From Deltaproteobacteria bacterium (lineage in GTDB: Bacteria > Myxococcota_C > UBA6777): a stretch of 64,000 nucleotides of DNA. Positions 34,372 to 43,432 of the stretch are shown here, piece after piece (position 1 is the stretch's first letter; the number at the start of each line of letters is the position of its first letter). The notes under the pieces were generated by a model. The model ran no database searches, was not told where the DNA came from, and was given only the letters and a program-made list of their open reading frames with translations. The DNA is taken from NCBI GenBank assembly GCA_006226375.1, contig SBHC01000081.1:186001-250000 (forward strand). Reading direction: 5' to 3'. Made by a program: the position numbers and the translations under genes.

Positions 34372-36549
34372 TTACTTCTTCGACCCCTCTCCCTCACATG
34401 CTTGAACCAACCGCCCCCAAGCCCCCCGTACCATCCTGTCCTTCTGCAATCCCAGCCAATCTTTCTTGTGCTTTTTGTAGTGAAGACAAGCTCTATCTTT
34501 CTGAAGACTCCGCAACATCGCATCGGTCCAAAAGAGTGTAACCCTCCTTGAACGAGAGGCCCACAAAGACGCACCCTTCCACAAGGCTATCTCTTGTTGA
34601 AATGCCCTACATCGTCGATAGACTCTCGCGATCTTGGACAAAAAAGAAAGGTTGTTTCTTGCCTTACCTTCCAAAACAGCAAGCCGCTCCATGACACCCT
34701 TGGTCTTCCCCTTCATACACTGCAAATGTAGCCATTCCAAAAGGAACTCGGGTCGAAGAGAACCTCTCCTTCGGTAGCGGCTCAACAAAGTCTCTGCCTT
34801 CCGAAAAAGGCCAGCCTCCTGTAACAACCGCAGATACAGTAATGTTGACCGCAAGTCATCCAATTGCCCAGCGTTCATCGACTCCAACAACGAACTTGAG
34901 TCCTTCACCTGACCCACTTCCATCAACGAGGCTGCATAGTACAAACGAACTTTGGGTTGGGACGGATGCAAAGAAAGAGTCTTTTGGTAAAAGGGAATCG
35001 CTTCTTTCGGATGACCTTGAAACCAAGCTAGATTACCGGCCGTTTGCAACATGCGATGGTTCCTTGGATAGGTCGCCAAGCCAAGCTTTAGCCAGCGGCT
35101 AGCTTGCTTTGGGTAACCCAGACTCACCCTGGCAAGGGCTGCGTTGGTGTATAGACTTGAGCGAGTCAGCATCTTTTGTCGCAACGCCGCTTCACATACA
35201 GCCAGACCTCGTTGGAAGAGTCTACGCTCTACCAACTCGTTACAGAGATTGATCCACCCGTTCACATTGCTGGCTCCAGGATACTTTGTCACAGAGTTGG
35301 ACCACAACTTGATGGAGTCTCTCCACAGAATGGACCGTTGCACGGTAGTCATGGAGAAGCCAAGGATTGCGACAGCAAAGAGCACAGTCCCTCCCCATCT
35401 ACGCAGTGAAGAACCGCGCAGAACAAGAGCGAGCAAAAGGCCCAGAGTCAACCACACCGACAAGAAAGGAAGGTAGGTACGATTTTCATCTGCCAAAAGC
35501 GGACCTGGGACAAAGCTTGATGTGGGAGCCAAAGTAAAAAACCACCACAACAACACGACCGACACCAGAGGCCAGCGACGAACAGCAAAGATAGCCAACA
35601 CAAACAGGGCAAGCAGAGCAATCGACCCCATAAGAACGGGAAAGCTCCACAGCGATTGGACAATGGAGGTGTCATACGACACCGAAAGACTGTCGGGAAA
35701 GACAACCGAGTTGAGATAAAACCAAATCACTTTGGTTTGTGTAAGAAGATACTCCCAAGCCCCAGCCTCTGCTCGGGAAGCAACCTTCCCAGGAAACAAA
35801 AAAAGCCACTGAACAACAACGATGCACCAGAGCAGCCCATGAAGAGGCCAAGTCCTTCGCAACGATGCCTTTCCCCCATCAGGAGAACAACAAAGAGTGA
35901 GCATCAGCAGCACGGCTGGCAACGTTACGATAATTTCTTTGGAGCAGATCCCCAGAACCATACAGACGACAATCCCGACCATTCTCCATCGATACGAGCT
36001 AGGAGAGTCGGAAGAGCGTTGCCCCACACCCAACACCTTCAAAAACAACCAAACCGCCAAGAGATAAAAAAGTGCGACAAGAAGGGTTGTTCGCTTCCAT
36101 ACCATCAACACCGAAAGAGAGTGGATGGGATGAACCAAAAACAGACTCGTGGCAACAAAGGCTGCCCAACGATAGTCACGCTCGGATAACTGCAGGGATG
36201 GAGGAGACAACCCCAACAACAAACGCAACACAATCAAAAACAGAAGCAAACCACAACCTAGGTGCAGAAGTAGGTTCACGCATCGGTAGCCCCAAGGCGA
36301 GAGACCATGAGCTGCATAGTTCACAGAGAAGGTCATCATGGTGAGAGGTCGGAAATGGGAGGAAAACCCGCGACGGCTATCTATTTCCTTCTTGAAGAAG
36401 AGAGGAACATGGGAAAACGAACGAATGTAGGCGTTTTTTTGGATGACAGGGATGTCGTCAAACTCAAAAGGACTTTGAAAAGAGAACGAATATACAAAAC
36501 AAGTCCAAACAACAAGGATCAATCCCAGAGTCCAAGCGTAGCGTTTCAT
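34372..36549 (-). CDS. Polytopic membrane protein with C-terminal TPRs (TMTC/GT-C-like)
   Basis: A 725-residue protein; ATG 36549 has TTAGGAG upstream. The first 400 residues hold about nine to ten membrane helices. They begin with SPFEFDDIPVIQKNAYIRS, a first-loop Asp-Asp motif typical of GT-C glycosyltransferases of the protein O-mannosyltransferase/TMTC type, followed by HFRPLTMMTFSVNY and GYRCVNLLLHLGCG. Residues about 430-610 are TPR units (NHRMLQTAGNLAWFQGHPKEA). In eukaryotic TMTC proteins the same combination glycosylates proteins. Bacterial members are usually annotated only as TPR membrane proteins. A lipid-linked sugar donor and an envelope protein acceptor are plausible inferences. 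Confidence 0.82.
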   Translation of the reverse strand: MKRYAWTLGLILVVWTCFVYSFSFQSPFEFDDIPVIQKNAYIRSFSHVPLFFKKEIDSRRGFSSHFRPLTMMTFSVNYAAHGLSPWGYRCVNLLLHLGCGLLLFLIVLRLLLGLSPPSLQLSERDYRWAAFVATSLFLVHPIHSLSVLMVWKRTTLLVALFYLLAVWLFLKVLGVGQRSSDSPSSYRWRMVGIVVCMVLGICSKEIIVTLPAVLLMLTLCCSPDGGKASLRRTWPLHGLLWCIVVVQWLFLFPGKVASRAEAGAWEYLLTQTKVIWFYLNSVVFPDSLSVSYDTSIVQSLWSFPVLMGSIALLALFVLAIFAVRRWPLVSVVLLWWFFTLAPTSSFVPGPLLADENRTYLPFLSVWLTLGLLLALVLRGSSLRRWGGTVLFAVAILGFSMTTVQRSILWRDSIKLWSNSVTKYPGASNVNGWINLCNELVERRLFQRGLAVCEAALRQKMLTRSSLYTNAALARVSLGYPKQASRWLKLGLATYPRNHRMLQTAGNLAWFQGHPKEAIPFYQKTLSLHPSQPKVRLYYAASLMEVGQVKDSSSLLESMNAGQLDDLRSTLLYLRLLQEAGLFRKAETLLSRYRRRGSLRPEFLLEWLHLQCMKGKTKGVMERLAVLEGKARNNLSFLSKIARVYRRCRAFQQEIALWKGASLWASRSRRVTLFWTDAMLRSLQKDRACLHYKKHKKDWLGLQKDRMVRGAWGRLVQACEGEGSKK

Positions 36550-36589
36550 CAATAGCTCCTAAGCTTCCATTCCTTTGAACGCAGCAAAG

Positions 36590-36598
36590 ACTATAGCA
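36590..36598 (-). promoter_or_regulatory. Extended -10 promoter candidate for the TMTC-like gene
   Basis: On the minus strand TGCTATAGT (TGn plus a 5/6 -10 hexamer), about 40 bases before ATG 36549. The region upstream is T-rich and has no clear -35, which extended -10 promoters tolerate. Confidence 0.4.
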
Positions 36599-36695
36599 AG
36601 TGAATCAAAAAGAGAGAATTGAAAAGGTGTAAGAAAGAGGTCTTGTAGAATTCAGAAGAGAGAGATGGAGAAGGCTATGAAGAGGAACATGGAGG

Positions 36696-38297
36696 TTATC
36701 GATCGCGCTTGATCACTGACTGAATGGAAGTCCAGGCCAGAGTCGCGACCCCCTGGCGAGTTTTGAGCCGAAGCGCTTTTGCATTGGAGCTCACAACAAC
36801 ACCCACAACGTTGAGCCCATGAACGGAGCGAACAACAAGTCGTTCGCCGACATGCAAGCCTTTGTGCTGTGCTTTCCCAAGACCCCAATGCAACTTCACC
36901 ATCTTTCGATGAATCTTAACCGACCGAAGCTCCGGTGGGTTCGACCCTTCAGACACCTGCATAGTTAAGACATCGCCGTTGATGGAGCTTACTTTGCCTT
37001 CAAGGCGAAAACCATACTTGGTGTAAACCACAACAACATCCCCCACAGAAGCCAACCAGCCTCCCGACGAGTTTTGCTTGGGAGGCAAGAGCGGGCTCAA
37101 CTTAATGGCGTCAGGATTAAGGCAAACAGACTGCGTTCGAATGGCAGGATACATCATAAAGGATGACGGTGCCTGTGCCGAGGAAGAGACGTTGATACCG
37201 GCTTTTTGAATCGCTCCAGACAAAGCACTCCAGCGAGCACTATTCCCAGATGGAACCGATACTTCACCTTTGATCGCCTGCGCATCAGACTTTGAGAAGT
37301 CCAGAGAGAACCAAGTCAGTTTCCCTGTTCCACCACCGCCAGATGGCTTAAAGCAACCAACCCAGATCAGCTTGTTCGCGCTGGCAGACGCTCCAGACTT
37401 GATCGTCAAACCAAGCTTCTTCATCTCATCGGTAAGCTGTTCCCCCACGCTGCTCTTCAAAAGACTCTTGCAAAGACCTTCATAGAAGCGATTTCGCGGG
37501 CTGCGGCGCATGTAGATGCTCACTCGTTTGGTTCGGCCCGAACGAATACGAACACGGCGTCCCCAATGACGATACCCATCCCGGGTGACCTTCACATAGT
37601 ATTCCCCAGGAGGAACCTGCAAAGTCATCGACCCAAAACCCACAAGGTAGCCATTAACATAGAGCTCATTCGCAGCAGAGCGGGACTTAATCTTAAGGGT
37701 ACCCAGCTTGGTCTTGCCCAACTGACAACGAAGGGCCTGCACAAGCTGCTGCTCTGCAGCATTCAAGGATGTCGGGGGAGCCGCATTGGGTTCAATCAAA
37801 ATCCCTTGCGTCAGACGTCGTCGCCCAAGCTTTTTCCGACCTTTACGGTAGAGCAAGCATCCCAAATAAAGGAGAGACTTGCGCGAGCCTTGTCGGTTCA
37901 TCGCGTAGGTGTAAGCGTACTCATAAAAGCGAGCCGCCCGGTACATAAACCGCAGAGCTTCAGCAGGATCTCCAAGGTAGCTCTGGTAGCCTTCTTCCGC
38001 CACACCCGCAGCCTTATCACGCCAACGACTGGCGCTCAAGGCCTGCGACCGAGAGAAGAACAATCCACGATCGAGAAGCAAATCGGTTCGATTGTTCCCC
38101 TTGCGATAGAGGTCACGGATCATCCAATTCAGGACGGCTCCAGTCTTTTTCGCAGAATCCGAAGGTTTGGATGCCTCGGTCTTAACAAACAACGCCACAA
38201 CCGGCTTGGCCTCGGCGGTCGAATAACCACACAACAAAACCAAACCAACCGCAAATGCAGCGAAACTTTGAAGTCGTCGAAGATGGAGATGCACCAT
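36696..38297 (-). CDS. PEGA-domain exported protein
   Basis: A 533-residue protein. ATG 38297 with GGGAAG upstream precedes a signal peptide ending in STAEA. The frame upstream to 38354 runs through the hairpin at 38342-38364 and is not credible. A PEGA domain is at about residues 215-280 (SRSAANELYVNGYLVGFGSM; VKVTRDGYRHWGRRVRIRSG). The C-terminal 100 residues look like an SH3/Tudor-like barrel repeated twice (VGDVVVVYTKYGFRLEGKV; VGERLVVRSVHGLNVVGVV). Both folds bind ligands or proteins in the envelope. It may be co-transcribed with the TolB-like gene upstream through a hairpin. Function unknown. Confidence 0.82.
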   Translation of the reverse strand: MVHLHLRRLQSFAAFAVGLVLLCGYSTAEAKPVVALFVKTEASKPSDSAKKTGAVLNWMIRDLYRKGNNRTDLLLDRGLFFSRSQALSASRWRDKAAGVAEEGYQSYLGDPAEALRFMYRAARFYEYAYTYAMNRQGSRKSLLYLGCLLYRKGRKKLGRRRLTQGILIEPNAAPPTSLNAAEQQLVQALRCQLGKTKLGTLKIKSRSAANELYVNGYLVGFGSMTLQVPPGEYYVKVTRDGYRHWGRRVRIRSGRTKRVSIYMRRSPRNRFYEGLCKSLLKSSVGEQLTDEMKKLGLTIKSGASASANKLIWVGCFKPSGGGGTGKLTWFSLDFSKSDAQAIKGEVSVPSGNSARWSALSGAIQKAGINVSSSAQAPSSFMMYPAIRTQSVCLNPDAIKLSPLLPPKQNSSGGWLASVGDVVVVYTKYGFRLEGKVSSINGDVLTMQVSEGSNPPELRSVKIHRKMVKLHWGLGKAQHKGLHVGERLVVRSVHGLNVVGVVVSSNAKALRLKTRQGVATLAWTSIQSVIKRDR

Positions 38298-38326
38298 GTT
38301 GCTTCCCAATGTCTTACTTGAAGGAA

Positions 38327-38364
38327 CAAAAAGCGCAAAGCCCCATGTGTTCAAGACACATGGG
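38327..38364 (-). terminator. Strong hairpin between the TolB-like and PEGA genes (terminator or attenuator)
   Basis: On the minus strand CCCATGTGT, 5-base loop, ACACATGGG, then GCTTTGCGCTTTTTG. A perfect 9-base stem with a broken U-tract. It ends only 29 bases before the next start codon. Confidence 0.55.
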
Positions 38365-38414
38365 ACCTGCGAAGTCGAAAGAAGACCTGATCATGCGTTG
38401 GCACAAGGTGGTCT

Positions 38415-39524
38415 TTAGAAGGGGCTCAGGGTCTTCACAAACAGCTTGCGGTACACAAGACCTGTTGAGCGAGAAGTTCCTTGCGAAGTAAAGGCAAGAA
38501 GCCACTTGCCACCTCGGCTCGCCACAGAGATCTCGTTGTTCACAACGGTTCCGGTCTTGATGTTCTTCTTCGCCTTGGTCGACACATTGACTGCCATGAT
38601 GACGTCACGGTTCTGGCTCTTCTTCTGAACATAGAAGATGTGCTTTCCGTTGGGAGCCCAAGCAGGACCGTACTGATCACCCTTAACTACGTTGCGAGCC
38701 AAGCGAGTGGTTTTTCCTGATGCAACTTTGGTCACGAACAAGTCGTAACGACCATCAGAATACTGACCAAAGAACGCGATGTGCTGTCCATCAGGAGACC
38801 ATGAAGGGTTCAACTCCGACAAGTTCTTACGCCACTTGGTCAATCGCTTGGACTTACGAATGAACACATTCTTGACGATGTAAATGCGGTCGCTCTGTTC
38901 GGTGTGTCGAATGTAAGCAAGAGACAGGTTGCTCTTCGGTGACCAGGTGGGGAACAACTCAGTGCTGTTGCCAAACTTGGTCAATCGGCGAGCCTTCAAC
39001 GTGCCCGACATCCGGGTGTAGTAGATGTCTCCATTCCCGGTTCGGCCTGACGTGAACGCAACGTACTTGCCGTTTTTGGACCAAGCCGGTTGTCCGTCGT
39101 TCTTGAGCCGGCTGTTCAACTTCAAGGGTCCAGAGCCAGAGAGATAAACGTTGTACACCGTACCTGTTCCATTGCTGGAGAAGAGGTACTTGTTCCCTTT
39201 CGGAGACCAAGAAACCTCGCGGGCCACCATGCCTCGTTTTTCAACGTGGACGCCCAAGCCGAGACCACCTGACTGAAGGGCTGCAGGATTGACAACGGTG
39301 TGCTTGCCAGAGGAGCCCCATTTGTGGATACGAATTTCAATGATGCTTCGGCTTACGTGACGAACTTCGTACGAAAGCTTCGCGCCATTCTTCGACCAGC
39401 GGGGATACTGGCAGTGGGCCTTCTTGATCTTTGCCACAAGTTTCAGTTCGGCCTGGCTGGTCTGACTCCAACCGAGAGCCATCCAGCAAAAACACAACAC
39501 TGACAGGTAACTGACCCTTTTCAT
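38415..39524 (-). CDS. TolB-like beta-propeller protein (WD40-like PD40 repeats), periplasmic
   Basis: A 369-residue protein with a CAGGAG site and a signal peptide ending in SQTSQAE. The mature chain is a run of six to seven PD40-type blades: YPRWSKNGAKLSYE, EVSWSPKGNKYLFS, QPAWSKNGKYVAFT, FPTWSPKSNLSLAY, NPSWSPDGQHIAFF, GPAWAPNGKHIFYV. This fold is that of TolB and related propellers. There is no TolB N-terminal domain and no tolA, tolQ, tolR or pal gene nearby, so it is TolB-like rather than TolB. It likely acts as a periplasmic or surface binding platform. It lies between two PEGA/TPR-type genes on the same strand. Confidence 0.88.
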   Translation of the reverse strand: MKRVSYLSVLCFCWMALGWSQTSQAELKLVAKIKKAHCQYPRWSKNGAKLSYEVRHVSRSIIEIRIHKWGSSGKHTVVNPAALQSGGLGLGVHVEKRGMVAREVSWSPKGNKYLFSSNGTGTVYNVYLSGSGPLKLNSRLKNDGQPAWSKNGKYVAFTSGRTGNGDIYYTRMSGTLKARRLTKFGNSTELFPTWSPKSNLSLAYIRHTEQSDRIYIVKNVFIRKSKRLTKWRKNLSELNPSWSPDGQHIAFFGQYSDGRYDLFVTKVASGKTTRLARNVVKGDQYGPAWAPNGKHIFYVQKKSQNRDVIMAVNVSTKAKKNIKTGTVVNNEISVASRGGKWLLAFTSQGTSRSTGLVYRKLFVKTLSPF

Positions 39525-39630
39525 CTCTTGCTCCTGTTATCGTGGGTGGACAGAGCCGCTCAAACGCTTGTAGGACTCCGCCTTTGTATCGAACCAAACG
39601 TCAACTCAAGTTTGACGAAACGAAAGCACT

Positions 39631-40617
39631 TTAGGGTTTGGTAAACAGACTCCCTTGCAGGACAATCTCACGGTCACGGTTTTGAGATTCGATTAAGACC
39701 ACCGGAATCACAACACCAGCCGCCACCACGCCAATTCCAAGGGCAGTGATCCAAGGCCAGTTTTTTGAAATCCAGGGGCGATTGTCTACCACTTTGGGAC
39801 GAACGCAACGGTTTAAGGTTGGGTTCCATACAGAACCATTCGGGCAGACACACATTTTCTTACGGCCTCGTCGCGCCAACACCTTTCCTTGGCCACAGCT
39901 GCAGCTCGGCATTTTTTTCACAGCCAAACTTGTGGGACGCTCGCTGATGGTCACCTCTTTTAAGACCGTTCGCCCGATCGTCAGGGCGTATTCGAGGCAT
40001 TGGGGCTGGGCTACCGCGATCTGATAGGAACCTTTCGGCAGGTAGAAGGCTTTCCCGGTCAGCACAACCCCCTTTTTGTTGAACTGAGCGTTGATGTACT
40101 TCATCACCCTCTTCTTAAAGGCGCTGGTGAACGATTCTGTAGGCGCAATCTCGACACGCAAGCGCCCCACACTCTCAGGATCAACCTCAGGAATCAGCCG
40201 CAATGGACCAAACATGTCGTTGATCTTTTGCCTCATCGTACGGATCAAGCGCCGACGACGTTGGATCTTGCTCACGGCCCAGATCCGCTGGTTCCTCTGC
40301 ATGATCCCTTCGGCACGTTTGATGATGTCTTTGGCTCGGGCAACATCCCCCATCATCCAGAGCGCTTTGGCCAGATAGTAGTGGGCTCCAAAGTGCGACT
40401 TCCCTCGCGCCGTCATCATCACAGCTTGCTCAAGAGCCTTAACAGCGTCCCCGTAATACTTCTGCTTCACAAAGAGTTTGCCGCGCTCGTAATTCTGGGC
40501 GAAATCAACAGCCCAGGCAGAAGAGACAACCACACAGCCAAGCAGAACAACGAAGACACTGGAAAGAACCGTTCGGGAAACCCAACGGGCTCGCAAGGTG
40601 GAAGAAGAAAATGTCAT
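39631..40617 (-). CDS. Exported TPR-like protein with Cys motif and C-terminal membrane helix
   Basis: A 328-residue protein with an AAGGAG site ten bases upstream. Signal peptide at about 1-36 (LLGCVVVSSAWA). A TPR pair follows (NYERGKLFVKQKYYGDAVKA; HFGAHYYLAKALWMMGDVAR), then a PEGA-like or beta region (LPKGSYQIAVAQPQCLEYAL). Near residues 230-262 is an EGF-like cysteine cluster (SCSCGQGKVL, KMCVCPNGSVWN, NRC). One membrane helix sits at about 277-296, with a short exterior tail. The gene starts 14 bases after the last ABC transporter ATPase gene, so it is probably the tail of that operon. Function unknown. Confidence 0.8.
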   Translation of the reverse strand: MTFSSSTLRARWVSRTVLSSVFVVLLGCVVVSSAWAVDFAQNYERGKLFVKQKYYGDAVKALEQAVMMTARGKSHFGAHYYLAKALWMMGDVARAKDIIKRAEGIMQRNQRIWAVSKIQRRRRLIRTMRQKINDMFGPLRLIPEVDPESVGRLRVEIAPTESFTSAFKKRVMKYINAQFNKKGVVLTGKAFYLPKGSYQIAVAQPQCLEYALTIGRTVLKEVTISERPTSLAVKKMPSCSCGQGKVLARRGRKKMCVCPNGSVWNPTLNRCVRPKVVDNRPWISKNWPWITALGIGVVAAGVVIPVVLIESQNRDREIVLQGSLFTKP

Positions 40618-40631
40618 GATGATACGTCTCC

Positions 40632-41717
40632 TTACGATGCTTCAAAACGATGGCACGCGATGCGATGATGCTCGCCGACAGTTTGCAGAGTAGGAGTTTC
40701 CTTCAAACAGCGTTCCCGGTCAACATGAACGCCTGCCCAAGGACAACGATGCACATAAGCGCAACCTCCTTCAGGGGCCTCGGTGTGAGACGGAAGGTCT
40801 GCAAAATCCACTCGGTCTTCCATCTTCTTCTGCAGCGTCACCTGACTCGCAGCTTGCAAGAGGTTCAGCGAGTAGGGATGATGCTTGCCCTCTCCAAACG
40901 TGGAGACAGGCAACTCTTCCACAATCGACCCCAAAAACATCACCAGGATGCGGTCTGCTACATACCGTATGACGTGAAGATCATGAGAAATAAAGATGTA
41001 CGACATGCCCGGCTGTCGGATATCCATCATCAAGTCCACAACCTTCGCTTTGATCGAAGCGTCCAAACCAGCAACAGGCTCGTCTGCAACAATCAACACA
41101 GGCTGCAACAACAGCAAGCGCGCGAGACCAACCCGACGACGCTCTCCACCAGACAACTCGGTTGGATAAGAGTACCTCTTGTGAGGCAAGCCCACCTGCT
41201 CCAAGACCTTATCAACCAACGCGGGTTGCTGTTCTTTGGGCACAGACAGGTTCACTTCCAACGTCTCTTCCAAAAGCTGTTCCACAGTCATTTTGGGGTT
41301 GAGTGTGGAGTATGGATTCTGAAAGAGCATTTGAAAGCGAGGACGTAGCTGTCGAAGCTCTTCAGGAGAAAGCTCCAACAAATTTCGTCCTTCCAGACGA
41401 AGGTCTCCAGAGGTAGGGTCAATCAAACGACAGATCAGCTTCCCCAAGGTTGTCTTGCCACAGCCCGACTCACCGACAAGCCCCACCACTTCACCTGGAG
41501 CAATCGACAGATTCACCTCGTTCACCGCGCGGACAAACCGCTGCGGCTTTCGCTGCATACGCTCCACCAATCCCTGTCGCAAAGGATACAACTTGGCGAG
41601 ACGCTTCACCTCTAACAAAGGTGCTTGTGAATCCTCAGACACAGAGGAGATGGAATCCTCGCTCTTGTTTGTGGACTCTTGCGAATTGTCAGTCGTCAAG
41701 GTTTCCCTAGTGGGCAT
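40632..41717 (-). CDS. Oligopeptide/dipeptide-type ABC transporter ATP-binding protein (OppF/DppF class)
   Basis: A 361-residue ATPase. Walker A GESGCGKT at 82-89, ABC signature ELSGGERRR at 187-195, Walker B VLIVADEP at 207-214 and the H-loop in YIFISHDLHVIRY. The C-terminal oligopeptide-transporter domain has the cysteine pattern seen in OppF/DppF (GGCAYVHRCPWAGVHVDRERC and IACH). It energises uptake of peptides or other small molecules through the permeases encoded at 43429-44592 and 46206-47477. A Ser/Glu-rich N-terminal extension of about 30 residues is unusual. It is 209 bases downstream of the other ATPase gene, a large gap for an otherwise tight operon. Confidence 0.93.
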   Translation of the reverse strand: MPTRETLTTDNSQESTNKSEDSISSVSEDSQAPLLEVKRLAKLYPLRQGLVERMQRKPQRFVRAVNEVNLSIAPGEVVGLVGESGCGKTTLGKLICRLIDPTSGDLRLEGRNLLELSPEELRQLRPRFQMLFQNPYSTLNPKMTVEQLLEETLEVNLSVPKEQQPALVDKVLEQVGLPHKRYSYPTELSGGERRRVGLARLLLLQPVLIVADEPVAGLDASIKAKVVDLMMDIRQPGMSYIFISHDLHVIRYVADRILVMFLGSIVEELPVSTFGEGKHHPYSLNLLQAASQVTLQKKMEDRVDFADLPSHTEAPEGGCAYVHRCPWAGVHVDRERCLKETPTLQTVGEHHRIACHRFEAS

Positions 41718-41926
41718 CGGTCGGCTCTTTTCCGGTGATGAACCCCGTAGCGAAGTGAAAGGGGGATAAGGTGGGCTGGTCCCTCACTTCAGGGTTCAGT
41801 ATCTTTGACGAAGGAGATCCAAAAAACTTCATACCAAGCTTGAAACAGTCTGCCCTTCTGCCCTTCCTCTCCCCAAGGAAAGGAGCCGGACCATCGGGCT
41901 TATCCACCAACCTGAAAGCAACAACG

Positions 41927-43432
41927 TTACAACCAGATCAGCGAGACCAGTGAACACACAGGAACAAGAACAACCCCCAACCACTTTCCCATCCAGGCCA
42001 TCCGCTCTCGGTCATAACCCAAACGGTGTTTGTGGATCGACTCCAACACATGGTGCCCTGCAAGGATACTGGAAACCCACATCATCAACAAGGCCAAAAC
42101 GGTGAGGACTTTGGGCCCACCTACACCTCCAAGAACAGCCAAGCCCACGACAAAGAAGCCCAAGCGGCGTCGCTCTTGAGAGGTAGATTGCAGCGCCTTC
42201 CAGCCGGGAGAGACTCCCAACCACCAAAGCAGGAGCGCAGGAAGAACCACATACCAAGTCATACCAACGCTGAACGCAACCCCAGCAAAGACAGAGGCCA
42301 GCGCCGTTCCTCGCAAGCTCTCCCAAGTGTGTTGAGCCTGCCATTTTTGGATGTTGGCCCGCTCCTCTTTCACCTTGGCTTCAGCCTGCTTAAGCTGGTC
42401 AGATGGCCCCTCTGGCACAGATTCTTCCGACTCGTCAGATTCTTCCAAGTGCAGCTCATCAAAGGCGTCGCCGAGAGGCTCATCCCCTTCCAGCTTAAGA
42501 CTCGCGGTGAGCAGCTCGCTCGTGTGCTCCGCAAAGGAGTCGGGAAGTTGAAGTTCGCCATTCACGCGAGTGACATCAGACAAGCGAGCCGTAGGAAAAT
42601 GATCCACGACGTGGCCTTTCCGCATCACCACAACTCGCTCGGTCAGGCCTGTGACCAAACCAATTTCGTGGGTGACAAAGATCAGACTGCTCCCGTATTT
42701 GGTTCGGGCTTCATGCAGCAAGTACAGGATCTGCGCCTTGGTAGTCATGTCGAGGCCGGTAGTCGGCTCGTCGGCGATGATAATCCTTGGCCGCATCGCA
42801 AGAGTCGCAGCGATCATCACGCGTTGGCACATCCCTCCGCTGAGCTGGTGCGGATAGGAGTTCATCACTCCCTTGGGATTTTGGATGTGCACGCGCTCCA
42901 ACCAATCAACCGCTTCATCATGCCGCTCCCATCGAGACAATGAGGGATTCCTTAAGCGAATCGATTCCATCAACGTGCCACCCACTGAATACAACGGGTC
43001 CAACGAAGAGATCGGGTTTTGGAAGATGATGCCAATACGTAGCCCTGCCAGGAACTGGGCCCGACGACGGTATTGTTGACGCCACTTCTCAGTCAGCGGG
43101 TTTTCGTTGCAGCGCCCATCCTTCCAGGTGTAGGCCTCCTCCACGCCGTCAAGCAGGGAGATGGTGTCTTCACCGTCTTTGTAAGTGATGGAGCCACCAA
43201 TCACGCCAGGATTGGGAGGAATCAACGACAAGGACGACATCATCGAGAGAGTCTTTCCGCTGCCGGACTCGCCGATCACTGCGAGGCCTTCGCCTTGTCC
43301 AACATGAATCGAGATGCCGTCAACCGCGTTGACCCAACGACCCCGACTCCAGAACCCAACTTTCAAGTCCTGAACAGACAACAACGCATTTTCAGTGTCT
43401 TTGACGTCGGGAGAGAGAGGCAATTCGCTCAT
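41927..43432 (-). CDS. OppD/DppD-class ABC ATPase fused to a C-terminal multi-helix membrane domain
   Basis: A 501-residue protein with a near-perfect AGGAGGTG site. It overlaps the permease gene by ATGA. The ATPase domain (1-290) has Walker A GESGSGKT at 54-61, the signature LSGGMCQRV and Walker B RIIIADEPTTGLD. The usual OppD cysteine tail is missing. In its place are an acidic linker (EESDESEESVPEG), a short coiled coil (QLKQAEAKVKEERANIQKW) and about 130 residues with four or five membrane helices (MTWYVVLPALLLWWLG; VLTVLALLMMWVSSILAGHH; WLGVVLVPVCSLVSLIWL). Such a fusion is not typical of peptide importers. The frame is open throughout, so it is not a frameshift artefact of the visible sequence. 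Confidence 0.9.
   Translation of the reverse strand: MSELPLSPDVKDTENALLSVQDLKVGFWSRGRWVNAVDGISIHVGQGEGLAVIGESGSGKTLSMMSSLSLIPPNPGVIGGSITYKDGEDTISLLDGVEEAYTWKDGRCNENPLTEKWRQQYRRRAQFLAGLRIGIIFQNPISSLDPLYSVGGTLMESIRLRNPSLSRWERHDEAVDWLERVHIQNPKGVMNSYPHQLSGGMCQRVMIAATLAMRPRIIIADEPTTGLDMTTKAQILYLLHEARTKYGSSLIFVTHEIGLVTGLTERVVVMRKGHVVDHFPTARLSDVTRVNGELQLPDSFAEHTSELLTASLKLEGDEPLGDAFDELHLEESDESEESVPEGPSDQLKQAEAKVKEERANIQKWQAQHTWESLRGTALASVFAGVAFSVGMTWYVVLPALLLWWLGVSPGWKALQSTSQERRRLGFFVVGLAVLGGVGGPKVLTVLALLMMWVSSILAGHHVLESIHKHRLGYDRERMAWMGKWLGVVLVPVCSLVSLIWL

Noticed and set aside
38415-39524. TolB of a Tol-Pal system
   Set aside because: Only the propeller is present. The TolB N-terminal domain and neighbouring tolA, tolQ, tolR and pal genes are missing.
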